Shown: one piece after another, positions 11,101 through 20,821 of the stretch | How positions within the stretch are numbered: the stretch's first letter is position 1 | Layout of the letters: the number at the start of each line of letters is the position of its first letter | Notes under the pieces: generated by a model | What the model was told of the DNA's origin: nothing | Seen by the model: only the letters and a program-made list of their open reading frames with translations | The model's database searches: none | Program-made: the position numbers and the translations under genes | Source: Pisolithus tinctorius | Taxonomy: Eukaryota; Basidiomycota; Agaricomycetes; Boletales; Pisolithaceae | Length of the DNA stretch: 64,000 nucleotides | Assembly: GCA_024663395.1 (NCBI GenBank) | Contig: JANFAH010000010.1 | Span: 1,733,811-1,797,810, forward strand | Direction: 5' to 3'

Positions 11101-11854
11101 CTGTAACTACCAACAAGACAACTGGGCTGAGCTGTTACCTCTAGTGGAGTTCGCTTTCAACAATGCACCAAGTGCAACTACTGGAGTCTCTCCCTTCTTC
11201 GCTAACAAGGGATACCATCCAAACCTGTCTGTGGTCCCTGACCAGGACTTTACTTCTCCAAGGGCTCATGACTATGTCGTCAAGCTCTCCACCCTTCATG
11301 ACTTCCTCTGCTCCGAAATGTCCGCCACTCAACAGCGCTGCCAGGGTCCAGCAGATGCTAAACGCATACCTCCGCCTGAGTTCAAGGTCGGAGAACAGGC
11401 CTACGTCAAAGCCAAGTACTTCCACTCCACTCGTCCTTTGGAAAAACTCTCCAAAAAGTACTTAAGTCCATTCACCATCCTGGCCAGGCCAGGTACGCAT
11501 TCTGTCACCCTTAATCTCCCTGACTCTATGCGCTCGGTACATCCGGTCTTCTGTGTCTCACAACTGGAAGCCGCAGTGGCTAACCCTTTCCCAAACCGAC
11601 AACAACCTCCGCCTCCACCAGTGGATGTCGACGGTGACCTTGAGTACAAAGTATCAGAGATACTCGACTCTAGGATGGACCGCTGTCGCCGCCACTGTCA
11701 ACTCTTGTACCTAGTCTGCTGGGCTGGCTACGAGAACACCGACGAAGAAACCTCTTGGTTGCTTGCAACTGAGCTAGATCACGCTTCCGACATAGTGTCC
11801 GCTTTCCATGAACGCTATCCACACAAACCTGGCCCGTACCAACCTCCGCCATAA
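8135..11854 (+). CDS. pol: Pol polyprotein: protease, RT, RNase H, integrase, chromodomain
   Basis: Pol is in the -1 frame relative to gag. The frame is open from the shift site at 8135. The first ATG is at 8216, leaving 1212 aa from there or about 1239 aa after the shift. Domains by residue from the ATG: aspartic protease with ALIDSGSSHCF (about 26-36); reverse transcriptase with LFVKKKDGSLRLCVDYR and the catalytic YLDDILIYS (about 295-415); RNase H with ETDASNYAIAG, the HDKELLAI stretch and VTDHKNLEYF (about 540-635); integrase with an HHCC zinc site ending CTACG, then catalytic D in SMDFIEHLP, D in TSDRGPEFVS and E in the GQTERTNQTLEQYL stretch (about 780-960); and a C-terminal chromodomain (YKVSEILDSR...LVCWAGYENTDEETSW, about 1135-1195) thought to guide integration to marked chromatin. 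No stop interrupts it. It copies the element RNA and inserts the cDNA. Confidence 0.96.
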   Translation, partial: LVRSSRELAQPGGSVEPNCAQPDVRLNMSTLSSPNSLLPSVTLPDYSVDTFSALIDSGSSHCFIDPSVIKKYVIPVSSVSPPIPLHLFDGSTNAVISQEVDLSLRFPSGDVNSVSFYVTPLDSSCLLVLGHNWLARFNPSIDWVLGSISFKPSLQGMPTPQAPLSSSAATSAPDPTPSAPFAAPTAPPTDSPRSAPLVSLINAAAYVRACALPGSRQFRLQLSADDVKLRASSASSPPPDLSSVPPEYHEFADIFSKDKATELPPHRSFDLKIDLEEGASPPIGTIYSLSPPELEALCTFIDEHLGCGFIKQSTSAHGAPVLFVKKKDGSLRLCVDYRGLNKITKKDRYPLPLISDLLDSPSRAKVYTKIDLCHAYHLVRIADGDEWKTAFCTRYGSYEWRVMPFGLTNTPAAFQRFINSIFADMLDVCIVVYLDDILIYSQDMELHREHVKEVLRRLQKHGLYAKPEKCEFHSDSVEYLSYVLSPSSLTMSAEKVQAVRDWPELRKVRDIQSFLGFANFYRRFINNYSDIVVPLTRLTRKGAPWNFSEECRSTFLRLKDAFSSAPILTHWVPDAPLTVETDASNYAIAGILSITCSDGELCPVASYSRTMTAPELNYDTHDKELLAIFEAFRHWRHYLEGSALPVDVVTDHKNLEYFSTSKVLTRRQARWSEYLSQFNLSIHFRPGRLGAKPDALTRRWDIYPKGGDRDYVQVNPHNLRPMFTQEQLVLSLRTTTLMAPVLRAAMVFDVECLHSDIISALPSDPVSASHLPTPTKPRWSLDSNGLLRLDGRIFVPDIDGLRLRVLRFKHDHPLAGHFRQNRTLELVCRDYVWPNLRSDVKEYVRSCTACGWSKTPCHRPYGLLKQLPVPERPWNSISMDFIEHLPNSDGYSAILVVVDRLSKQAVFIPTHNSVTSAELAKLFLTHVFSKHGVPANVTSDRGPEFVSHFFRSLGKALDMCLHFTSGYHPEGDGQTERTNQTLEQYLRVYCNYQQDNWAELLPLVEFAFNNAPSATTGVSPFFANKGYHPNLSVVPDQDFTSPRAHDYVVKLSTLHDFLCSEMSATQQRCQGPADAKRIPPPEFKVGEQAYVKAKYFHSTRPLEKLSKKYLSPFTILARPGTHSVTLNLPDSMRSVHPVFCVSQLEAAVANPFPNRQQPPPPPVDVDGDLEYKVSEILDSRMDRCRRHCQLLYLVCWAGYENTDEETSWLLATELDHASDIVSAFHERYPHKPGPYQPPP

Positions 11855-12052
11855 ACTCCGCCCACATAACCTTCCTCCGCTGGCCAACTCCACCCCTCAC
11901 CGAACTACCTTAAGTACTTTAGCATTTTCTCCGCTTGTCTATTTCACTTCTCAGAGTCGCGAACAAAAGTCACAAGTCTATTTCGTAGTAGTACAAAAAT
12001 ATACAAACTAAAGACAAAAAAAAAAAAAAAAGAAAAGAAAAACAAAACTACT
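11855..12052. other. Spacer with A-tract between pol and the antisense gene
   Basis: This is a short non-coding stretch between the pol stop and the stop of the antisense gene. It contains an A-rich run at about 12014-12046, including at least 16 consecutive A. Read on the minus strand this is a T-rich stretch just after the antisense stop, where its transcript would end. On the plus strand it resembles the scar of a polyadenylated insertion. Confidence 0.6.
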
Positions 12053-13297
12053 CTACTCTTCCATCGCTTGTTCTCTGCCACCCTCCTGTTCTTCACCACC
12101 TTCCTGCTCTCCTTCGACTTCTTCCTCGTTATCCCCCTCCGCACCTTCATCTGCTTCCTCGTTCTTGTCCTCCGCCGCCTCCGACTGAGGCCTCTTCCAT
12201 CCTCCGCCTGTGTGCTCGAGCTCAGCCATTCTGGCCTCTCGCGCGTCCTCCCTCCTCCTCATCTCCACCCACTCTGCCCAGGCGCGGTACAGCGCCCACT
12301 CGTTGGCTGTCCGCTCTGCAGCCACTGCCATCCGCTCCGCTGCCTCTGCCATCCTCTCGAAGGCCAGCGCAGCGGTCTCATGCGCTTCGGCCTGCCTCTC
12401 CATGGCTTGCAGCTGTCGCTCGCACTCCCACTCCGCCCACCGCGTGTGGACTCCCACACCCGAGGGACCCTCGAGTGGGGTCGCAGGCTCGTCCTCTTCT
12501 CCGCCTACCTCCCGCTCGTCGTCCACCTCCTCTGTCTCCGTCGCCCTTGCCTTCCCCTTCCCTCGCGGCTTCTTCTTCTTCTCCCCTCGGGAGCTCCCTG
12601 TCCCTGCCCTCTTCTGCGAAGGTCCCGCCGCCACCTCTTCCTGTGTCCAGCTGCAGGTTTTCTTCTTGTTGTGGCAGGGCACACAGGCCCTGGTCTTACC
12701 TTGCCCTGGCTCGCACTGACCTGCCGTCAGACTCGCTATGCAGCGAGTGCAAGGGGGCCGCCTGGTCGCGGTGACCACCACAGAGGTCCCAGGGACCCTC
12801 TGGGCGGTGTTGACATCGTAGACCGCGCCGCTTAACCTGAAATAAAAATACAAGTCAGCTCCGCCTGACTGGTAGGGTTCTGTCACTCACCTTTGCGTGG
12901 CCTCGTCCCGCCTGGCCTGGGCCCTCTCCTGAGAGGCCCTCTGCCTCTGCTTCTCTGCCTCTTCTGCCGCTTTCTGTCTTTGCCTTTCGGCCTCTTCATC
13001 TGCCGCCTTCTTCCGCTGCGCTTCTTCCTCCTCTCTCTGCCTCCGCTCCGCCTCCTGCTGCACCTCTTCCGCCTTTCGTCGCTTGGCCTCCTCTCATTTG
13101 GCCTTGCGCTCCGCCTCGTGTTCTCGCTCCTTCATCTCTGCCTCTTCTCGCCGACGTGCCTTCTCCGCTGTCTTCTCGCGCTCGGTGTCTGTCGAGTCGT
13201 CTGTAAGGACGACTAGGTCGTCGTCGGTGACCTGGGAGTAGTCACGAGAGTGACCAGGGGTGGGCTGGGGGGTTTTGTTCTGACGTTGAGAGGACAT
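12053..13297 (-). pseudogene. Antisense gene inside the retrotransposon: coiled-coil protein with six-cysteine cluster, one stop codon
   Basis: The gene runs opposite to gag-pol. Exon 1 is 13297-12891. An intron of 54 bp (12890-12837, GTGAGT...TTTCAG) is followed by exon 2, 12836-12053. Frames join without a shift to give 396 codons. An acidic N-terminus is followed by a long Glu/Arg/Ala coiled coil (about residues 40-130). A cysteine cluster (CX2CX8CX9CX2CX6C, about residues 165-197, bases 12751-12653) resembles a Zn2Cys6 DNA-binding cluster but has wider first spacing. Then come a Lys-rich patch, a second Ala/Glu/Arg helix, and a Glu-rich tail. One TGA at 13094-13096 (codon 68) breaks the coiled coil. 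It would be CGA before a CpG transition. The function is unknown: a regulator or chromatin-binding cargo is possible. A plus-strand ORF over the same bases is a shadow. Confidence 0.78.
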
Positions 13298-13480
13298 GAT
13301 GGTGGGGGGGATGGGATACGAGGGATTGGTACCCTAACACGTGTTTTTAAGTGGAACTTCGAACTCCGACAGAGCTCCGCTGCGGCTAAACCCATTATCC
13401 TCGAGGCATCAAAATAATTTCAAATGATCAACTCATGTTGATCTCGTTCCGTACATGCGGCCTTCAGGGGTTCAGGCCCT

Positions 13481-13490
13481 AAGGGGGGGG
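13481..13490 (+). promoter_or_regulatory. Polypurine tract for plus-strand priming
   Basis: The sequence AAGGGGGGGG lies three bases before the 3' LTR at 13494. It is the expected place and composition of the RNase H-resistant primer for plus-strand DNA synthesis. Confidence 0.88.
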
Positions 13491-13493
13491 CAC

Positions 13494-14207
13494 TGTCATA
13501 ACCGTGCATTCACACTAAGCCCTTACTCACTCCGCGCTCCACTCCGCCGGTCATTCACTCACTCCGCACCAACTCCGCCCAACTTCTGTTGGTTGCGAAC
13601 CATCTCCACTCCAACTGCTGTCGGACTTGTGTCGCTCTCCTACCGGACCGAGCGGTCCGTCCTCTGAGGGGTCGTGTGACTACCTTCGCAGTCAGGTACT
13701 CCGCAGCGCGCTCACCGCATGGTCCAGCGCCTGGACTGCTTCCTTTTCTGGATGTTCTGTGTTACCCATTCGTATGTCCTCTGTCTACCCTTCATTCGTC
13801 GTCCAGGAAATTTTACTTGAAAACTTATGAGTCTCCGTATGTCAGTTCCGATTCCGGTTACTGTACCTCCGTAGCAGTATAAAGACATGTACTGTACTCT
13901 GCTGTTCCTCAGTACGAATATCAACTTAGTTCCTACTCCCTCCGATTCCGTCTTCTGTCTGTCAGAATTATCTCTGACTCTCCGTCTGTACTCTCCCTCT
14001 GAAATACGAGGGCTGAGATCGTGCAAGGGGGTAGTGCACGAGCTAAACCTGATGCCCTCACTCTGCTCTGCCTCTGTCTCGGCGGACTTCGTTCCTGCCA
14101 ACACTCTGCTAGTCGGAGTTCTGTTCCTGTGTGTCGGACTTGCTTCCAGACCACTCTCTAGACCCTATATAGCGTCGGAGTTGGTCGGAGTAGGCCCAGA
14201 CTTGACA
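13494..14207 (+). repeat. 3' LTR, 714 bp
   Basis: It has the same ends as the 5' LTR (TGTCA...TGACA). It carries nine extra bases, TCGCAGTCA, near 13686. The other differences are 22 CpG transitions. It includes a second copy of the promoter words. The TGTCATAACC start and CCATC right flank fix its borders. Confidence 0.95.
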
Positions 14208-14212
14208 CCATC
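14208..14212. repeat. Right target-site duplication, CCATC
   Basis: This is a perfect copy of 6081-6085, directly after the 3' LTR. Confidence 0.93.
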
Positions 14213-14552
14213 AGCTAATGGCAACTGAGCGACCAGTCGACCAGGTAATATGGGCGGAGTGACCCCATTCTGTCAACATTACCTCAGGCTCACCTTTCAT
14301 GTCTGATGATGAACGGACCTGAACCATCCCTACTCCTCAAGATCAATGAGCTTGACATATACTGATCACTGTGGAGTCAAGTCCATCTGAACCATTCAAA
14401 CGTGCTGTTCGGAGACGGTTAATTAGCATTCTTGAGTCTCACTTAGTCGGTGTGTTCAGGGTAGATTAGCGGACATGCAATTGAAAAAAACTACGTATCA
14501 CCACAATAGTCAGTATGTGTGAAACGTTATATGACCCGTAGCAGAGGTATCA
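14213..14552. other. Spacer, nothing recognised
   Basis: This lies between the retrotransposon and the stop of the next minus-strand gene. I see no ORF of interest and no clear terminal inverted repeat. It may contain the right flank of the chitin synthase relic or the 3' end of the Plavaka-associated unit. Confidence 0.4.
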
Positions 14553-16529
14553 CTATTTCTTTTGTCTAGTAACGCGGGTAACCCTTGCTGGAACAGCCCC
14601 GATGCCTTCCTCCGTCGCCTTAGCCTGTCCTTGGGTTGCTTTCTTGCCTTTCTTAGTGGCCTTGGAGGAACGGCCACTCACTAAGGCTGGCACGACAACA
14701 AGGGGGTCGGGAGGATTCAGATGGGTCGAAACAGATGGTTGGGAGCCGCCGAGAGAAAGAGTGGAGAGGGGAAGGGAGAGTTCTGAACTGGTTGCCGACA
14801 CAATCACTGACTGCAAAGGAGAGACGGTCCTGGCCTCTAGAACAGAAATACTAAGGTTTGTATTTGGCTGAATAGCACCGGAGATGGAAGTGCCATTCCC
14901 CCAGGCAGTGCTGGTGGTGCCGAGCGAGTTCGTACAAATCTGAGGAGGAGGGAAGTCTTCAGCTTGAATGGTGCTGGTGAGAATGGAAGGGTGTGTAGCT
15001 GACTGGCTGGTGATGGGGACAGTGGGAGGGTTTGAGTTTACCTCTGCAGTCCCGCCAACACCTCCGAGTTGTGCCAAGATATCATCTTCCCAGCTTCTCG
15101 GCGCCTCGACAGAATCTTCAGCTTTGGGAGGTGGTTGTTGGGATCCATCACATCGGTTTGCACCAAAGATGGCATTATCAAAGTGCTCAAAGATTCCCAA
15201 AGCCCACTTCTTGTTCTCTTGTTTTCAGAGCAGCTCTATATAGAATTCGAAGTCCTTCTCGTATGAAATTCCGGTTTGACTACCAGTAGATGAGAATTCA
15301 TCATCCCCAGAGAGCAGGAAGCGGGCCTATCAATGTATGATGAGTGGGCGGCTGTCAGCACAGGTAGGATGTAATTTGACTCATGAATGTGCAACAAATT
15401 GCGATGATGCCCTCTGGCATTGTTGTCGCCTTCAATTTCTGACCCCTGCCGGGTGGTCCACCTTTTTTCTTGCCTGTCAGGACGCCTTTTCCGAAGTGCA
15501 ACACACATGCAATCTAATATAACAAGACGATCAGCCGTGAGTGTGTCCAATACATTCGGCCAGGAAGTGGTTTACCTGAGTGAGTGCCTTGTTTTTGAAG
15601 AGGCCGGAGACATTCATCGCTGACAGGTCTTCAAAAAGGATCGGTGCGAGTGGTGTATATGCCTCATCAGGGTTCACTGGGTTTCGCTTGAGGAGTGACA
15701 AAAAGGCGAGATTGTCCATTCTCTTTCTCCAGTCGCCGAGTGCCACCAGATCCAGTCCTGGACTCAAATGAGCAAAGAGTTGTGTGACAGAGTCCTTGAC
15801 AGGTTTAAGAATGTTGCCACGTTCGCCATTCACCGTAGATGTGAACTGTGAGAAGCAATAGTTAGCAATTGTTTGCTGGATTAGGTATTCTTCACTTATG
15901 AGTTGCTCGAAGTGTTCATACTTCATAGTCTGAGCCCGAAGCTCAGGGGGAACCATAAGGTAAAGCTCGGCACCATTAGCAATGGCCTTGGACTCAGGAG
16001 TTTGATAATGTATCGGATCACATAAATCAAAGTCGGGAGGGCACGCACGAAGAGGGAAGACGCCACTAGGGACCCATAAGTGATAAAAGTAAGCATACTT
16101 CTTTGCCAGGGTGACGATGGCAGCATCCAGCGGGCCTTGAGGGATCGACTTGAGGGCCCGGGATCGCGCTCTGGGTGCTACCTTGGCCTTAAATTCGTTT
16201 AGCTCGTTCCTCGTCTTTATTAGTTCCTCTCATAGGCGATTAAAGGAGACCTGCGCTTGGCCCAGTGCCTAGTAGTGGTAGTCAGTAATATTCAGTTTCG
16301 TAGGCAGGTCAGAACGCATACCTGGCGCAACTCAGCAGGGCTCGCATCTGGCACAGGGGCAGCCATAACCCTTCGCACCTCATCGAGTTCCCTGTCCAAG
16401 CTAGCACCTGCACCTCTGGCCACCCCATGGTTTGCTGCACATGGGACATCCTCATCAGTATCGGTATTCTCGTCAAGGCTATCATGCATGGCCCACAGTG
16501 TCGATATCTAGAGTAAAATCCTCAGACAT
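14553..16529 (-). CDS. Uncharacterised agaricomycete protein downstream of the Plavaka transposase (possibly DUF6698-like)
   Basis: The likely start is at 16529 (MSEDFTLDID). A shift near 16490 leads into an Asp-rich stretch with a possible coiled segment ending PAELRQ. After introns come a segment reading LAKKYAYFYHLWVPSG (about 16110), then VPPELRAQTMKYEHFEQLI (about 15950), DWRKRMDNLAFLSLLKR and a further conserved block to about 15580. The last exon begins near 15200 with GIFEHFDNAIFGAN and ends in a Ser/Thr-rich, then basic tail (RVTRQKK, stop at 14553). The block order resembles a widespread agaricomycete family that I remember as DUF6698, though I cannot verify the number. It follows the transposase on the same strand after about 530 bases, so it may be cargo of the same element. 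The shift near the start suggests damage or a missed intron. Confidence 0.55.
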
Positions 16530-17058
16530 CGCTGGAAAGTGGTAAAACAGACCTAGTCGAGGTTGCAGCTGATGTTCTGTGACCAACGTGTAACAAATCG
16601 GGGGTGAGGTCCTCGTACTAAACGTTGGAGCCGAGCAGATCCTTTTGAAGGGTGTTCAATGAGGCAAAAGATGGAAATGAAATTGACTAACCGTTTGCGC
16701 CAGTGCAACATCGTTGAGGTATCTTACCTCACTGTTACCTACTGGTAGAGCATACCAAGTTAGAATGGCAGCCAGGAGAACCAATCGGAATGGCGATAAG
16801 AGCAGACTCACCATTCGAACATGTCTGTAAGGCCCCGCCGCTGCCACTTTGATGTTATTGGGTTGACATCATGATGTCAGTAAACATGCAATATTATGAC
16901 TCAAGAGGTTGGAATTTGTAACTCAAACATAGCGACAACGATTTGAGGGATAAACCGTATCATTGCTAGAGATCCAGTGAGAGATTCAGAATACGCTAGC
17001 ACAGAGCATTGGTATGAGGAAAAGAGAGCAGCTATCTAAAGTATGACATAACATTTCC
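16530..17058. other. Intergenic stretch
   Basis: This stretch of about 530 bases separates the transposase stop from the next gene's start on the same strand. I see no gene in it. The ORFs present are short and without family resemblance. Confidence 0.4.
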
Positions 17059-20000
17059 TTACTCCTGGTCTTGATGACGCCCGTTCCACTCGTTGACACA
17101 ACGAAACATGTCTCCATCAATGTGCTCCACCACAAAATATTTGTCTTTATATCTGGGGTCAGGGTACAGCAACGCTCCCCTGACGATGGACCGGATGGGG
17201 ATGAATATCGACGCTGTGTGGGGACGTGCTTTAACACGTGTGAGCCTGAAGGCATTGTTGAAGGAGCTGCGAGCCGCATTGATGTTGGCTGTATAGGGGC
17301 GAACGAGAGCAAATTGATAGGTGCCGAAGTCAGGAATGTTGCATGAAAACATGAATACCAAACAAGCAAAAGCAATCTCACTATGTGAAAGCTGAAAGAG
17401 GACAGTGTCATAACGAGGCTTGCTGTGGAACGAAGGGTTGCATCGTAGGTAGTCAGTAGCTTGCCACCAGTCCATCCTTGATTTGTAATTGACCTTGAGG
17501 TAAGCATGCTCCTGCAACTACATGCATAGGTCGTTGTAAGATGGGGTAATGACTACTATGCAACATGGCGAAACGTACCTGGAACATTTCGGCAAACGAG
17601 ATGTTTTTCCAAGAATGCTGGTCGCGATTGAGGTAAATAGGCAGGCACTGATTAATGAACTGAGTAAACTTCTGATGGAAACCTTGGAATTCTTGCTGTG
17701 AAGCATGATCACGAATGATGGATTGAATGCTCTTCGGTGACCATGGTGAACCGAGCTTAACATGCTCGCTGAAACTCATGAGGGCATCCTTGTCACCCCC
17801 ATCATCAATATCATCGTCATCACGATCTTGCTGTGTACGATTGGCTTCAGCATCCACCCGGTTCCTAATTAGTTTCATGGCTAGGCAGTGGTGGTCGACA
17901 CGAAGGACCTATGTGACTTCAGGTCAGCGGGACTGAATGAAATGAGGAGAGCAGAAGCTGGACACACCTGAATGGCAACGTCCTTACCATTTGAGCGGTC
18001 CTGATAGGCATCTTTAAGTGAGCCGTGCATTTTCTCATTGGGCCGAGTGCTGTAGTTATGGGCTGCTCCTTTATTCTGAATATCCCACACAACATGTTTC
18101 CAAAGATGGACCTTTGGAAAATTCCAGTCCGTCTTGAGGTGTTCTGCTAGCTCACCATTAGCCACTCGGGAGACATACTCCTAGGTCAGAGTGGGGGATC
18201 AACAGTCAACTCTAACAGCAAGGAAATATCACGCACCTTTAGCTCACTCCCGAAAACCAACTGCTCCCTCTCTATCAATTCAAGGGTCCTGTCAGTGTGC
18301 ACGTCCAGCCCAATGAGACTGTCCAATTCCAAGTAGCTGCGGAGCATCCGTAGGAGCTGGTACCCTTCACGGCTTACGTTGTTTGTGAGAATATTCAAAG
18401 CGGCGTAGAAGGTTTGCTTGTGAGTTCGTTAGCTTATGCTGGGAAATCAAAAGAAGAATCTCACCTGCACGAGATCTCGGAGTTTGTTCCCATCAGCATA
18501 GCTTACATGTAGGATGCCATTGAAGTGCGCCAAATCTCACCAGCTTGGAAATGCTGCAAGCCTGCATTCAATTTAGGATTAGGATGTCTTAGCGAAGTAA
18601 ATAGAGGGTAATACGTACTGCTCCTCAAGTTGTGCTGCATATTTACACGGTAATTTGCTTAAGAGAATCTTGAGTTCTTCGAGTGAGTGGTGCCCAAAGA
18701 GACCGTCATGCAGAGCATGGAGGCGGTCAAAGCTCACAGCTTCCTCCAGCTCCGAGTTCTCAACCTTCCAGAAAACGTTCTTGTGATTTGGTTATGTGGT
18801 TGGTAAGAGTCATCAATAAATACAAAACTCACTGCAACTGGCCGAAGCCTGAGGGCTTTGAGGATTGGTTCACCGGCTGACTTCTTTTCCTGATAGATGG
18901 TGAGGGCTTCTTTTGCCTGTCTTATGGTACACGTTGGAAATGATTTGGCAAGGTGGGATAACTCCTCAAGAGGAACCAAACAAACTGGGCATGGGCATTT
19001 ACTCTTCATGCCTCGAATTAGGCTCATCATGCATCTAATGTCAACATAGTTATTAGTATGTCTAATGTGCACTTGTAGTGCCCTCGACTTACTGTTCTTC
19101 ATAGTCAGCGGATAAGATAAGAATCAAGGGAAAGAGCCACCGAGTGATCTTGTCATAGCACTCATATTTGTATCCTAGCTTTGAGAGTTCGGCGAGTCTA
19201 TCAATGATACAAAGGAATGCTTCATGCCAAATAACGTGTTTGTAATTGGTGTAGCCAGTCTTCCCCTCTTCTTTGGTGGACTCAGGAACCTTGCATAATA
19301 TACATGAGCAAGGACGCTGAAGACTGCACTCAGTAACTTACAATAGGTAACCAGCTGACGACACATCCGCCACCAAAGCATTCTCCATTTCTGATGTTCA
19401 TGGGCAGATTTCCACAACGAGCTACGACAGGATAACCTTTGACAGTTCCGTGGGAACTTAGACGTGTTTGGTCGGCATAGAGGATAAAAGCAAACAGGGC
19501 CGCATTTTCAACCTGAGGTAAATGAGACTAGAAGCAAGCACAAGTTAAACATGGTATATACAGAGTGTACAGGTCATTACAACATACTTGAATGTCCCAC
19601 CAGCGATCACCAGTCCATGGTTCTGAGTAGAATCTCTCGTACTCATGGCCATTATGTTGGAAGACCTGTTGGGCATCCCAGACGAAGTGAGGTGCAAGGA
19701 GGGGGTTTGATAAGAGATCAAGAGCCCACTCCCATAACGAACATGCATAAACTGGGAATGTTAAGTTCTCTCCTTTATAAGGTGCAGTCACATTGTGTCG
19801 TGTAAACTAGAGTAGAAGCTTGTGGATGAATGCACGGAAGCTCACGGTGTATGAAGAGAAAGAACTTACCGGTGTCACCTGCATGGCCGCCCTGTCCCAT
19901 GCATGTTGAAGGTCAACATCGTTCCACAAGGTAACATTTGCCTTTCCTTGGACGATGCGTGAAATGAGGGAAAGCAGCCCATTGATCTGCGACGCATTGA

Positions 20001-20821
20001 GGCCCACTTGCAACGCTATTTCAGCAAACAAGTAGTCGCCCTCCTCAATAAATGGGCACCATGGGTGTGGATCGGGGGCCATCGTAGCAGCAGCACGCTG
20101 ACCAAATTCTTCTTGTGACTGGAAAAGCGATGGGGTATTGCTGCAGGGATGGAACTCAGTCTTGAAGTCAGCAGGTGGCTGTTCAGGGGATGGCGTTTGG
20201 TCACTGCCATTACTCACCATGGAGACATTTGATTGATCTATTCATATCAAGCACGTATGTACTTAGTATGGCGCACTCAGAAACCAGGTAGCACTGAATT
20301 CATGCACTCACCACTTTGTGCAGCAGGATCTCCATGAGGCTCCCACATGTCCTGATCAACAAAATCCATGTGTCCTGAGTGAGAAATGTTGGGAGCTGTA
20401 AAGAAACAGCCTTAAGTGCAGGTGTAGCATAGGTTGAAATTGAAATGTACTTGGCAATCCATCGTTATCTTCATTAAGCGTGCAGGTTACTTGAGAAGGG
20501 CCTGCCTGCGTGATGTGTGTGCGCACTGTCGAGTATGCAGATGTGACCAACGCTACCCTCAATTCCTCAGCTGAGAACGTCAATACACAGTGAGAATCAC
20601 AAACAAAGCATATGAAAACTAGATGCACCTTGCTCCTTGTCCCTCTCATATTCCTTAGTAGCGTCTATTCGTTGTATTTCCCTTGTTTGACGAGCTGCAC
20701 AGTGTGTCGCATGGCTCTTGATGCCCTGAGGTTTGAATAGTTTTCCACAGATCTGGCATTTGGATGTTTTCGAAAGCATTTTTTCCGAATAGCTATATTT
20801 TGCATGACGAATGGGGGCCAT
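17059..20821 (-). pseudogene. Plavaka-family DNA transposase, one nonsense codon
   Basis: Plavaka elements are basidiomycete cut-and-paste transposons related to CACTA. The start at 20821 gives MAPIRHAKYSYSEK, then a C2H2/C-type finger (CQICGKLF...HATHC, about 20700-20765). After introns come a segment with the LFAEIALQVGLNASQIN motif (about 20030), the ACSLWEWALDLL block (about 19740), and the conserved core FAFILYADQTRLSSHGTVKG and YPVVARCGNLP (about 19490-19400), whose Asp is a likely catalytic residue. Then a cysteine-containing block (KCPCPVCLVPLEE, about 18985), the FDRLHALHDGLFGHH block (about 18720), and C-terminal exons with TRPNEKMHGSLKDAYQDR (about 18020) and DPRYKDKYFVVEHIDGD (about 17130). 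The stop is at 17059. A TGA at 18537-18539 sits where the family has Arg (PSW-R-DL), fitting CGA to TGA. Otherwise frames join well across about ten short introns. Confidence 0.85.

Larger units (their letters stand above)
6086..14207 (+). mobile_element. Complete Ty3 chromovirus LTR retrotransposon with an antisense gene
   Basis: The element is 8122 bp. Its order is 5' LTR (6086-6790), 11-nt priming site (6793-6803), gag (6852-8138), pol in the -1 frame (8135-11854), A-rich spacer, an antisense spliced gene (13297-12053), purine tract (13481-13490) and 3' LTR (13494-14207). CCATC is duplicated at both flanks. The pol order protease-RT-RNase H-integrase-chromodomain places it among the chromoviruses of Ty3/gypsy (Metaviridae). 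Gag and pol lack internal stops, so it may have been active recently. The LTRs differ by 22 substitutions, all CpG transitions, and a 9-base indel. TCCG/CTCCGC words are strikingly frequent in the LTRs and coding regions. It lies in a chitin synthase relic on its left. Confidence 0.96.

Noticed and set aside
12068..12835. Plus-strand ORF of 255 codons between pol and the 3' LTR
   Set aside because: It is the shadow of the antisense gene. Its Leu/Pro/Cys/Arg composition is what the complement of a Glu/Arg/Ala coiled coil gives, and the minus strand has the phase-consistent intron.
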